Source: a bacterium (GTDB taxonomy: Bacteria > Patescibacteriota > CPR2 > UBA1875 > JAJYID01). From it: a stretch of DNA of 8,545 bases. This document shows, in pieces, positions 1-5,512 of this stretch. Where the stretch lies: assembly GCA_021823605.1 (NCBI GenBank), contig JAKANV010000023.1, positions 1 to 8,545 of the forward strand, in the 5' to 3' direction. The position numbers were made by a program, and so were the translations under genes. Positions within the stretch are counted from its first letter, which is position 1. The number at the start of each line of letters is the position of its first letter. The notes below the pieces were generated by a model. The model was not told the origin of the DNA, ran no database searches, and worked only from the letters and a program-made list of their open reading frames with translations.

Positions 1-452
1 ACGACCAAATTTCCGCCAGCAGTATCTATTGGGATACCGGCTCCTATGGCAGCAGCAATTGGTTCCGGAATAATGTACGCGGCTTTTGCACCGGCTTGTT
101 TTGTGGCATCTATTACCGCCCTTTTTTCAGTCGAAGTGGCACCAGCCGGGACACTAATCATAACTTCCGGCCTGAATAATCTGAAACCGCCGGAAACACG
201 GTTTATAAAATAACGAATCATGGACTCTGTTACCCGATAATCTGCAATAACGCCATCACGAAGCGGCCTATATGCTTTGATGGTATCAGGAGTACGCCCG
301 ACCATTTCCTTGGCTTCTTCACCCACTGCCAAAACCCTGTTGTCATCACTGACAGCTACGACGGAAGGCTCGTTTATAACTATTCCCTTTTTCGGGACAT
401 AAACGAGAACATTTGCGGTGCCTAAGTCTATTCCAATGCGATTTACTAACAT
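1..452 (-). CDS. mreB: Rod shape-determining protein MreB (N-terminal part, cut by window edge)
   Basis: MreB is the bacterial actin homologue. It forms ATP-dependent filaments under the inner membrane and positions the elongation peptidoglycan machinery. Reading the minus strand from the ATG at 452 gives about 150 residues beginning MLVNRIGIDLGTANVLVYV. GIDLGTAN (residues 7-14) is the phosphate-1 motif of the actin/Hsp70 ATPase fold. It is followed by the family-typical stretches INEPSVVA, VGEEAKEMVGRTP, RPLRDGVIADY and ISVPAGATSTEKRAV, then IPEPIAAAIGAG. The window ends just before the expected phosphate-2 DIGGGT motif, so the C-terminal half is outside; nothing suggests truncation. It starts 16 nt after the murA stop on the same strand and has an AGGA 11 nt upstream, a rather distant ribosome site. 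It is probably co-transcribed with murA. Assignment is by motif recognition and is very secure. Confidence 0.96.
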   Translation of the reverse strand, partial: MLVNRIGIDLGTANVLVYVPKKGIVINEPSVVAVSDDNRVLAVGEEAKEMVGRTPDTIKAYRPLRDGVIADYRVTESMIRYFINRVSGGFRLFRPEVMISVPAGATSTEKRAVIDATKQAGAKAAYIIPEPIAAAIGAGIPIDTAGGNLV

Positions 453-468
453 ACTTTAAAATTTCCTA

Positions 469-1725
469 TTAGACTCTTTTAATATCTGCCCCAAGCTTTT
501 GGAACTTTTCCACGATGTTTTCATAACCCCGATCAATAATATCGGCTCTTGCTATTTCGCTTTTTCCATTTGCTATCAATGCAGCAATTATAAGTGTTGC
601 TCCAGCCCGGAGGTCAAGTGTTGTTATTTTCTTGCCGTAAAGCGGTGTAGGTCCTATTATAACTGCTCGGTGGGGGTCAAGTACAGATGCATTCGCACCC
701 ATTCTTTTTAATTCTTTAACATAGTTTAAGCGGCCTTCATACATTGTTTCATGAATTAGCGTAGAGCCATTAGCTTGGGTCATGAGGACTGCGAATGGAG
801 CTTGTAGATCTGATGGAAAATGAGGGCAAGGTGCTGTCCATATTTTTGGGATTGGTTTGATTCCTGAACTTTTCTTTACAGTAATGGAGTCTTTTTTAAT
901 ATCTAATACTACATTTGCGAGTTTGAAATTAGAAAAAATAGAATATTCGACTGCATCGGTGTCTATATTTTCCAGAGTAATTTCACTACCAGTTGCAGCG
1001 GCAGCGATAATGTAAGTTCCTGCCTCTATCTCATCAGAAATTATTTTATGTCTTGTTGGTTTTAGTTCCTTTACACCATTTATAGTGAGCTCATTTGTGC
1101 CAATGCCCGAAATGCTTGCGCCCATCTTATTTAAAAAGTTGCAGAGGTCTTGGACGTGTGGTTCACATGCAGCTAGCTGTACGACTGTAGTGCCCTCGGC
1201 TAGCACAGCTGCCATTACTGCATTCTCGGTAGCGGTGACACTCATAAGCGTTTGTGTAATTTTCCCGCCAACGAGTTTTTCGGTTTGAAAATGGAAAGTA
1301 TCCCCTTCTTCCTTTATCTCAGCGCCCATTTTTTCTAGAATGTCAAAAACATCATCCAGTGGGCGATTACCGATAAAACAGCCACCTGGTGCAGCGATTG
1401 TTACGTGTTTATTTCTGGCAAGAAGTGGGCCAACCAAAAGAATCGAGGCTCTGATTCTCCTTACCAAATCCTTGTCAGGGTCGTGGCCGTTAATCGCTGT
1501 ATTGTCAATTTCTAAAGTATTATTCTCAAAAACAATCTTTCCGCCGAGCTTCTCAATTATTTTTAACAAGTTATGTATATCTGTGATATTTGGCACATTT
1601 TCAATAACATTCTTGCCCCTTGTCAAAAGAGTAGCTGCAATTATCGGGAGGGCGGCATTTTTTGAGCCGCTTATTTTAACTGAACCCGAGAGATTACTTG
1701 GGCCATTGATTATCAAATTTGACAT
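469..1725 (-). CDS. murA: UDP-N-acetylglucosamine 1-carboxyvinyltransferase (MurA)
   Basis: MurA transfers enolpyruvate from phosphoenolpyruvate to UDP-GlcNAc, the first committed step of cytoplasmic peptidoglycan precursor synthesis. The 418-residue product matches the usual length. Visible landmarks are SGSKNAALP with Lys22-Asn23 (substrate binding), the active-site loop PGGCFIGNRP with Cys116 (E. coli Cys115, the residue alkylated by fosfomycin), and the central block TENAVMAAVLAEGTT. FPSDLQA follows with Asp306 (E. coli Asp305, proposed base), then DLRAGAT and the C-terminal IDRGYENIVEKFQKLGA. Because the Cys is retained, the enzyme should be of the fosfomycin-sensitive type; this is inference, not tested. 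The ATG is preceded by AAGG with a 7-nt spacer. The gene has its own extended -10 promoter in the intergenic region shared with the divergent PEGA gene and runs into mreB. MurA-like paralogues exist, but the full catalytic set argues for a true MurA. Confidence 0.97.
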   Translation of the reverse strand: MSNLIINGPSNLSGSVKISGSKNAALPIIAATLLTRGKNVIENVPNITDIHNLLKIIEKLGGKIVFENNTLEIDNTAINGHDPDKDLVRRIRASILLVGPLLARNKHVTIAAPGGCFIGNRPLDDVFDILEKMGAEIKEEGDTFHFQTEKLVGGKITQTLMSVTATENAVMAAVLAEGTTVVQLAACEPHVQDLCNFLNKMGASISGIGTNELTINGVKELKPTRHKIISDEIEAGTYIIAAAATGSEITLENIDTDAVEYSIFSNFKLANVVLDIKKDSITVKKSSGIKPIPKIWTAPCPHFPSDLQAPFAVLMTQANGSTLIHETMYEGRLNYVKELKRMGANASVLDPHRAVIIGPTPLYGKKITTLDLRAGATLIIAALIANGKSEIARADIIDRGYENIVEKFQKLGADIKRV

Positions 1726-1732
1726 TGTCTAG

Positions 1733-1736
1733 CCTT
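1733..1736 (-). promoter_or_regulatory. Shine-Dalgarno site of murA
   Basis: Minus-strand AAGG ends 7 nt before the murA ATG. It is modest but well spaced and supports the ATG at 1725 as the start. A second AAGG lies a few bases further upstream. Confidence 0.55.
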
Positions 1737-1765
1737 AATTCCTTAATTTCGAAAACACAAGAGTG

Positions 1766-1794
1766 ATTATAGCATAAAGGGTAGATGATTTGAA
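1766..1794 (-). promoter_or_regulatory. Predicted sigma70-type promoter of murA-mreB
   Basis: On the minus strand TTCAAA (1794-1789) is separated by 17 nt from a perfect TATAAT (1771-1766). The -10 is preceded by TGC, giving an extended TGnTATAAT. The expected transcript start is about 1759, leaving a leader of roughly 34 nt that contains the Shine-Dalgarno. The -35 matches consensus in only four of six positions, which an extended -10 can offset. Confidence 0.6.
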
Positions 1795-1809
1795 GGTTAT
1801 ATTTCCAGA

Positions 1810-1838
1810 TTGATAAAATAAGGCTTTAACTATATAAT
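1810..1838 (+). promoter_or_regulatory. Strong sigma70-type promoter of the PEGA gene, probably giving a leaderless mRNA
   Basis: TTGATA (1810-1815), a 17-nt spacer and a perfect TATAAT (1833-1838) form a near-consensus promoter. The GTG start codon follows only 6 nt after the -10 box, so transcription would begin at or next to the first base of the codon. No purine-rich ribosome site lies at normal distance; the nearest AGG-type sequence is about 21 nt away and upstream of the -10. In-frame TAA at 1827 excludes an extended upstream start. Confidence 0.7.
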
Positions 1839-1844
1839 ATAGCC

Positions 1845-3272
1845 GTGATTAAGATAGAAAACCGAAAGATTTATTTATTTTTTATATATCCGTTGGCTGC
1901 GCTTATCTTCCTGGTATTAAGTGTCGCTTTCATTTTGTCTGCCAAGGGCTACAACATACATTTAGAGAAAAACGAGATTAAGATTGAAAAAACAGGAATG
2001 CTTATAATCGGGTCTAAACCCTCGGGTGCGGATATTCTCTTAAACGGAAAGGACACCACCAAGAAAACCACTACGTTTTTTTCCGTAAAAATAGATGGAC
2101 TGGGAGATAAAAAGTATCTGTTAACGCTTGAAAAGGATGGTTATTATAAATGGGAAAAAGAAGTGAAAATTTTTCCTGAGATGGTAACTTGGGCAAACTA
2201 TGTTCTGCTTTTTCCCAAAAAACCCAATATTCAAAAAATAGATTTCGACGGTACTCTTATACAAAGTTTCCCCAGTCTAGATAGCAAAGCAAACTTGACA
2301 CTAATAAAGACCCAAAATGGTGAAGCTATATATCAAATACAAAATTCTACCGGCGAGAAAAGTCTAATCTTGGATACGGGAAAGCAAAGTGAGGATAAAA
2401 AAATTTCGGGAATTTCTATAGTTGATTGGTCAAAAGACCGCAGAAATATTTTAGTCTCAGCCAACCTAAAGAGTGAGAAAAAGTATTGGGTTGTAAATAC
2501 TGATTCTAAAAATATTGAAGACTTGACTGCTTTATCTCCGATCAAGTTTGATGTGCTTAAGTTCAGCACTGCAAACAATGATGAACTATTCGGTTTAGTT
2601 GGCGGTGTACTGTCCAGAGTAAACATAAAGACAAGGAGTGTCACCAGTGATATGGAAAAACAAATTGTCTACTTCACTTTTTCGGAAAACGGGAAAATCT
2701 ATTATATCAAGGATGAGAAAGGTATAAGGTCGCTGTGGCAAGCCGGCGGTGATTTAAGCGGTAAAACGAACTTATCAGATGCGATACCAGTAAGTGCTGC
2801 CTATAACTTAAAGATTGATCCAAAGGACCAAAAGGTTTTGGTACAAACCAAAGAAAATGCAGAGGTCTTTCTGCTAACGAAAGTCGGTGAGAAAAACTCG
2901 CTGACGACAATCGGAAAAAATGTTTCTTATTTTGCCTGGTCTGCCGATAGCGAACGTTTTTTATATAAAATAAAAGATTCAAATATAATTGTTTTTGAAT
3001 CTGACGATTTCAAGAAAGAGAGCATGGAGTATAATATTTTGGGTTCTCAAAATTATGGAAATATAATTTGGTATGATAGTAGACATTTGCTAGCCAAAAA
3101 AGATGACAACAAGTTAGAGATTATGGATTTCGATGGAGCAAACCGGGTAACTTTGGGTGAAATGGTTCCCGACAGACTTCCGTTCTCCTCGAGCGACAAT
3201 GGGGATATACTCTTCTTCTCCCCTGGTAAAGCAGATCAAGCTGTTCTCGATAGGTATATTACCGGATTCTAG
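1845..3272 (+). CDS. Membrane-anchored PEGA-domain / beta-propeller protein
   Basis: This 475-residue protein has unknown exact function and a widespread CPR-style architecture. Residues 10-33 form one N-terminal transmembrane segment preceded by a basic stretch, so the bulk should lie outside the membrane. Residues about 47-125 resemble a PEGA domain: a beta-rich surface module with IIGSKPSGADILLNGKDTTK, then LEKDGYYKWEKEVKI and an aromatic strand VTWANYVLLFP. The remainder (about 130-475) has repeated beta-strand units such as IVDWSKDRRNILVSA, YFAWSADSERFLYKI and LEIMDFDGANRVTL, typical of TolB/WD40-like propellers. No LPxTG-type sorting signal is visible, although a sortase gene is its convergent neighbour. 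Translation starts at GTG, the only start that retains the membrane segment (the next Met is residue 51). The stop codon overlaps that of the sortase gene. It probably binds a protein or glycan in the envelope; the ligand cannot be read from sequence. Confidence 0.85.
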   Translation: MIKIENRKIYLFFIYPLAALIFLVLSVAFILSAKGYNIHLEKNEIKIEKTGMLIIGSKPSGADILLNGKDTTKKTTTFFSVKIDGLGDKKYLLTLEKDGYYKWEKEVKIFPEMVTWANYVLLFPKKPNIQKIDFDGTLIQSFPSLDSKANLTLIKTQNGEAIYQIQNSTGEKSLILDTGKQSEDKKISGISIVDWSKDRRNILVSANLKSEKKYWVVNTDSKNIEDLTALSPIKFDVLKFSTANNDELFGLVGGVLSRVNIKTRSVTSDMEKQIVYFTFSENGKIYYIKDEKGIRSLWQAGGDLSGKTNLSDAIPVSAAYNLKIDPKDQKVLVQTKENAEVFLLTKVGEKNSLTTIGKNVSYFAWSADSERFLYKIKDSNIIVFESDDFKKESMEYNILGSQNYGNIIWYDSRHLLAKKDDNKLEIMDFDGANRVTLGEMVPDRLPFSSSDNGDILFFSPGKADQAVLDRYITGF

Positions 3273-4372
3273 TTCGGCATAAAGAATGAGAAAAGGTTGG
3301 CTAAAAATGATTTTTTCTCTTCTTTTGGTTTGGGCGTTTCAACAACTTTTTCTTTTGTAACAGTTTCCGGTTTGTAATAAATAGGGTCAGTTATATCAAG
3401 TTTTATGATAAGTCTTTTCCAACTGGTTCCCGGAGGCGTACATGTCATGAGTGTCATAACCGGAGTATCAGTCGGTGCGAGCACACTTACGTCGGTCGCC
3501 TCTACAACTGTTTTACTCTTTACGGTATAAACAAACTTCTTATTATTATAGTATGCAATGGCTTGGTCGCCCGGCTCTAGTCTATCTAGATTGACAAAAG
3601 CATAGTTGTATTTTCCGGTATCCCACCAGTAGTTTGAGCTGTGGCCTGTTATGAACGAGTTTCCTACTTCACCTGGTTTGGCAGTTCCCTGATACTGTAC
3701 AACACCATTATGGAGAAGATCCTCAATTCCCTTTTCATTCTTTGTATTAGCATAAACTATCGGTACGTTGACATTTATTTTAGGTACGAGAAGGCGGCTC
3801 TCGGCCGGGATCACTTCTCCCGGTGTAAGTGCGGCAGAGTCCGCCATCTTTTTCTGAACCACATCCTGTGTTTTTATAACTGTTTTTATAGTATCTTCCT
3901 TTTTCCAGCTTATACGAGAATAAATAACAGGAAGATTGAAAAGCAGATATATACCTAGGAAAACTCCAAAAGCTGTTGCCGGATATCGGTATCTTTTCTT
4001 TTTAAAAGCATTTTTAAGCTTTGTTGTAAGTACACTGGCTTTGTTTATAGTATTGGCATAAATTGTGTGCTTTTCTTCTGTCGGTTTTTCCTTAGCTGGT
4101 TTCTTAATACCTGCCGTAGCTTGGCTTAATGAACTTTTCAGTTTTTCATGGCCATGTTCCTCTTTAAAAATTCGAAAAATCTTTTCTATCTCTGATATTT
4201 TCGGTTCATTATCAGTCTTTCTGGGCTGTTTTTTGGGGGCTTTTCTTTGCTTTTCGGTGATAGACTTAATGGATTCAAGCAGTTTGTCCTCGCCATGAGC
4301 ACGGCGAAAAGATTCTAGATTTTGTTCTAGCTCAGAAAGCTTTGGCTCATTGGATTGATTTTTCTCTTTCAT
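3269..4372 (-). CDS. Sortase (class D/E-like) with long repeated cytoplasmic N-terminus
   Basis: Sortases are membrane cysteine transpeptidases that cleave a C-terminal sorting signal and join the protein to an envelope amine. Of 367 residues, about 180-326 form the sortase fold, with His244 in ITGHSS, Cys311 in TLMTCTPPGTSWKRL and Arg320 completing the triad. A single transmembrane segment (about 131-151) precedes it. The first 130 residues are charged, Lys/Glu-rich and predicted cytoplasmic. They contain a two-fold repeat (residues 8-34 and 55-81, exact 47-residue period). The C-terminus has a Lys/Glu-rich linker and ends in a hydrophobic FLANLFSFFM stretch. TCxPPGT sites are typical of class D/E enzymes; I do not assign a class firmly. 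No LPxTG-like substrate is visible in this window. The ATG at 4372 is the only plausible start: an in-frame TAG lies 9 nt upstream and the next Met is residue 176. There is no strong Shine-Dalgarno. Confidence 0.92.
   Translation of the reverse strand: MKEKNQSNEPKLSELEQNLESFRRAHGEDKLLESIKSITEKQRKAPKKQPRKTDNEPKISEIEKIFRIFKEEHGHEKLKSSLSQATAGIKKPAKEKPTEEKHTIYANTINKASVLTTKLKNAFKKKRYRYPATAFGVFLGIYLLFNLPVIYSRISWKKEDTIKTVIKTQDVVQKKMADSAALTPGEVIPAESRLLVPKINVNVPIVYANTKNEKGIEDLLHNGVVQYQGTAKPGEVGNSFITGHSSNYWWDTGKYNYAFVNLDRLEPGDQAIAYYNNKKFVYTVKSKTVVEATDVSVLAPTDTPVMTLMTCTPPGTSWKRLIIKLDITDPIYYKPETVTKEKVVETPKPKEEKKSFLANLFSFFMPN
4130..4210 (-). repeat. Second copy of in-frame repeat in sortase N-terminus (residues 55-81)
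   Basis: It encodes NEPKISEIEKIFRIFKEEHG and the next seven residues. Aligned without gaps to residues 8-34, it has 13 of 27 identical positions: Asn, Glu, Pro, Lys, Ser, Glu, Glu, Phe, His, Gly, Lys, Leu and Ser. Conservative Leu/Ile and Arg/Lys changes raise the similarity further. Confidence 0.8.
4271..4351 (-). repeat. First copy of in-frame repeat in sortase N-terminus (residues 8-34)
   Basis: It encodes NEPKLSELEQNLESFRRAHG and the next seven residues, the partner of the copy 47 residues downstream. The shared pattern is N-E-P-K-[LI]-S-E-[LI]-E-x5-F-[RK]-x2-H-G-x-[DE]-K-L, which looks like a helix, a His-Gly turn and a second helix. Confidence 0.8.
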
Positions 4373-4380
4373 ATTTCTCT

Positions 4381-4409
4381 ACTCTAACATAATTGTCATT
4401 AGAAGTCAA
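4381..4409 (-). promoter_or_regulatory. Predicted promoter of the sortase gene, start codon 8 nt past the -10
   Basis: Minus-strand TTGACT (4409-4404), a 17-nt spacer and TAGAGT (4386-4381) preceded by TGT give an extended -10. Only 8 nt separate the -10 from the ATG at 4372, so the transcript should have a leader of zero to two bases. The -10 matches consensus in four of six positions, so confidence is moderate. Confidence 0.55.
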
Positions 4410-4429
4410 GGTTTTAGCCATGAATTTGA

Positions 4430-4458
4430 TTGCATAGATTTCGAAATTCAAGTATAAT
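4430..4458 (+). promoter_or_regulatory. Predicted promoter of tRNA-Leu
   Basis: TTGCAT (4430-4435), a 17-nt spacer and perfect TATAAT (4453-4458) lie upstream of the tRNA. Expected transcript start is near 4465, leaving about 42 nt of 5' leader for RNase P removal. It is back-to-back with the sortase promoter; the two -35 boxes are 20 nt apart. Confidence 0.55.
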
Positions 4459-4506
4459 CATATATGTTTCCATTTACAGAATAATTATATCTTATCACAA
4501 ATTCGT

Positions 4507-4593
4507 GCCCGCGTGGCGGAACTGGTAGACGCGCAGGACTCAAAATCCTGTGAAGGCAACTTCATGTCGGTTCGATCCCGACCGCGGGCACCA
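4507..4593 (+). tRNA. tRNA-Leu, anticodon CAA, with encoded CCA
   Basis: A complete cloverleaf is visible. The acceptor GCCCGCG (4507-4513) pairs with CGCGGGC (4583-4589), followed by discriminator A and genomically encoded CCA. The anticodon stem CAGGA/TCCTG encloses the seven-base loop CTCAAAA, giving anticodon CAA, which reads UUG. A long class II variable arm (TGAAG-GCAA-CTTCA) and T arm GTCGG-TTCGATC-CCGAC complete it. The long variable arm and the A discriminator fit leucine identity. No intron or mismatch is seen. Confidence 0.97.
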
Positions 4594-4613
4594 AGATATA
4601 AATTCAAAATAAT

Positions 4614-4643
4614 AAAAAGACGCCCGTGCACAAGCGTCTTTTT
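4614..4643. terminator. Bidirectional intrinsic terminator between tRNA-Leu and the DUF4870 gene
   Basis: AAAAAGACGC (4614-4623) and GCGTCTTTTT (4634-4643) form a perfect 10-bp inverted repeat around a 10-nt loop. A U-tract results on either strand. It lies 20 nt after the tRNA and 27 nt beyond the stop of the convergent gene, so it can serve both. Confidence 0.85.
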
Positions 4644-4670
4644 ATAATAGTTCAAATTTCTCGTCAGAAA

Positions 4671-5036
4671 TTAAACGTATTTTCTTGCGATTTTGCCGAT
4701 AACTGGTAGTTCCCACTCCTGGTTCTGATATGCTTTAACCATCAGCATAATCCAAACGATAAGGAAGCCTAGCCAGATTAACGGGATTAGAAGTCCAAGT
4801 AATGAACCAAGCCCTCCAGTTGCAACTGCTACTATTCCTATAATGAAAGGAAGTATGAATACTAGAGCAATCATTACAACATTAAGAATAATAGACTGCA
4901 TAGCTGCAAATCTTACGAACTTATTGTCTTTTTCAATAAGGATGAAAACGATACCCCCAACGAGACCCAAAAGATATGCAAGTAATGCTGCTACATTTTG
5001 GTCAAGACCTGACCCTGATTTTTTTGCTTCTGCCAT
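4671..5036 (-). CDS. Small DUF4870/Tic20-like membrane protein
   Basis: This 121-residue integral membrane protein has no established function. After a short polar N-terminus (MAEAKKSGSGLDQN) come three hydrophobic stretches at about 13-34, 47-70 and 78-100. The loop KDNKFVRFAAMQSI resembles the conserved KxxFVRFHAxQS motif of DUF4870 proteins. The C-terminus returns to a polar VKAYQNQEWELPVIGKIARKYV, also family-typical. I place the start at the ATG at 5036. A GTG nine bases further upstream (5045) would add three residues, but it lies inside the ribosome site GGGAGGTGA. Family assignment is by motif; transport or envelope roles proposed for Tic20-like proteins are not demonstrated here. It diverges from rpmA. 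Confidence 0.85.
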   Translation of the reverse strand: MAEAKKSGSGLDQNVAALLAYLLGLVGGIVFILIEKDNKFVRFAAMQSIILNVVMIALVFILPFIIGIVAVATGGLGSLLGLLIPLIWLGFLIVWIMLMVKAYQNQEWELPVIGKIARKYV

Positions 5037-5041
5037 TTTTT

Positions 5042-5050
5042 TCACCTCCC
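5042..5050 (-). promoter_or_regulatory. Strong Shine-Dalgarno deciding the DUF4870 start
   Basis: Minus-strand GGGAGGTGA lies 5 nt before the ATG at 5036, with eight bases between the GGAGG core and the ATG. The GTG that could be called as an upstream start is part of this site and would have no ribosome site of its own. Confidence 0.85.
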
Positions 5051-5070
5051 TTCTTATTTGTAATTTATTT

Positions 5071-5108
5071 ACTATAACAATTATTATTTATATCGTAAGT
5101 GTTTGCAA
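5071..5108 (-). promoter_or_regulatory. Possible promoter region of the DUF4870 gene
   Basis: The minus strand offers TTGCAA (5108-5103) with AATAAT (5088-5083), or alternatively TATAGT (5076-5071) with a weak -35. Both are imperfect and the region is very AT-rich, so the exact promoter is not resolved. Confidence 0.3.
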
Positions 5109-5131
5109 GGGGTTTTTTTGTATTAAAATGT

Positions 5132-5160
5132 TTGACCTGGAGGGCAATCTGTACTATAAT
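5132..5160 (+). promoter_or_regulatory. Strong sigma70-type promoter of rpmA
   Basis: TTGACC (5132-5137), a 17-nt spacer and perfect TATAAT (5155-5160) make this the best -35/-10 pair in the window. The expected start near 5167 gives a leader of about 22 nt carrying the Shine-Dalgarno. Confidence 0.75.
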
Positions 5161-5177
5161 GTTTTGGTGATTAATTT

Positions 5178-5182
5178 GAGGT
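5178..5182 (+). promoter_or_regulatory. Shine-Dalgarno of rpmA deciding the GTG start
   Basis: GAGGT sits 6 nt before the GTG at 5189, which yields the expected L27 N-terminus. It supports the GTG over any internal start. Confidence 0.8.
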
Positions 5183-5188
5183 AAGAAA

Positions 5189-5473
5189 GTGTCTAAAACA
5201 AAGGCAGGCGGTTCAACAAGATTAGGTAGAGACAGTGCAGGTCAGAGGCTTGGAGTGAAGCTTTTTGGCGGCCAGTTTGCGCGTGCCGGGCAAGTTCTTA
5301 TTCGTCAACGCGGAACTAAGTGGGAACCCGGAGAGAATGTTTCAAGGGGTAGAGACGACACTCTTTATGCGAAAATTGACGGACATGTAAAGTTTACAAA
5401 AAAAGAACTTAAAAAATATACAGGTAAGCTAAAAAGAAAAACCATTATCAACATAGAACCAGTAGAAAAGTAA
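5189..5473 (+). CDS. rpmA: 50S ribosomal protein L27 (bL27)
   Basis: bL27 is a large-subunit protein whose flexible N-terminus reaches the peptidyl-transferase centre and helps position tRNA. The 94-residue product begins MSKTKAGGSTRLGRDSAGQR. It has the family hallmarks KAGGSTRxGRDS, LGVKLFGGQFARAGQVLIRQRG and WEPGENVSRGRDDTLYA; the G-HVKF segment follows. There is no cleavable N-terminal extension of the Firmicutes type. The start is GTG, supported by the Shine-Dalgarno and by the conserved N-terminus. The common partner rplU (L21) is not adjacent. The gene is a single-gene transcription unit between its own strong promoter and a bidirectional terminator that begins at the stop codon. Assignment is very secure. 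Confidence 0.97.
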   Translation: MSKTKAGGSTRLGRDSAGQRLGVKLFGGQFARAGQVLIRQRGTKWEPGENVSRGRDDTLYAKIDGHVKFTKKELKKYTGKLKRKTIINIEPVEK

Positions 5474-5498
5474 AAATCCGACGAAAAGTCGGATTTTT
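5472..5498. terminator. Bidirectional terminator shared by rpmA and rplI
   Basis: AAAAATCCGAC (5472-5482) and GTCGGATTTTT (5488-5498) form a perfect 11-bp inverted repeat around a GAAAA loop, with U-tracts on both strands. It overlaps the rpmA stop codon and lies 14 nt past the rplI stop, serving both convergent genes. Confidence 0.92.
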
Positions 5499-5512
5499 TG
5501 AATGCTTATATA

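Noticed and set aside
499..711. Plus-strand open frame inside murA, and other open frames of 70-130 codons opposite murA, PEGA, sortase, L9, S41 and CHAP
   Set aside because: They lie entirely within well-recognised genes on the other strand or frame, show no family motif and have no ribosome sites. They are shadow frames.
1845..3272. PEGA protein as a substrate of the neighbouring sortase
   Set aside because: Its C-terminus (DQAVLDRYITGF) has no LPxTG-like motif, hydrophobic segment or basic tail. It is anchored by its N-terminal helix instead.
3288..3319. GAGAAAA ... TTTTCTC inverted repeat near the PEGA/sortase junction as a terminator
   Set aside because: The stem is A/T-dominated with an 18-nt loop inside sortase coding sequence and no G/C core, so it is too weak to call.
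4438..4447. Perfect palindrome ATTTCGAAAT in the tRNA promoter spacer, with TTTCGAAA also at 1747-1754 in the murA leader
   Set aside because: Short palindromes in AT-rich intergenic DNA are expected by chance. Two eight-base matches at unrelated promoter positions do not establish an operator.
4843..5184. 113-codon plus-strand frame spanning the DUF4870 start and the rpmA leader
   Set aside because: It covers the antisense of a recognised membrane protein and the rpmA promoter and Shine-Dalgarno, so it is not a credible gene.
5161..5188. Riboswitch or L27-autoregulatory leader before rpmA
   Set aside because: The predicted leader is only about 22 nt, which is too short for structured control.
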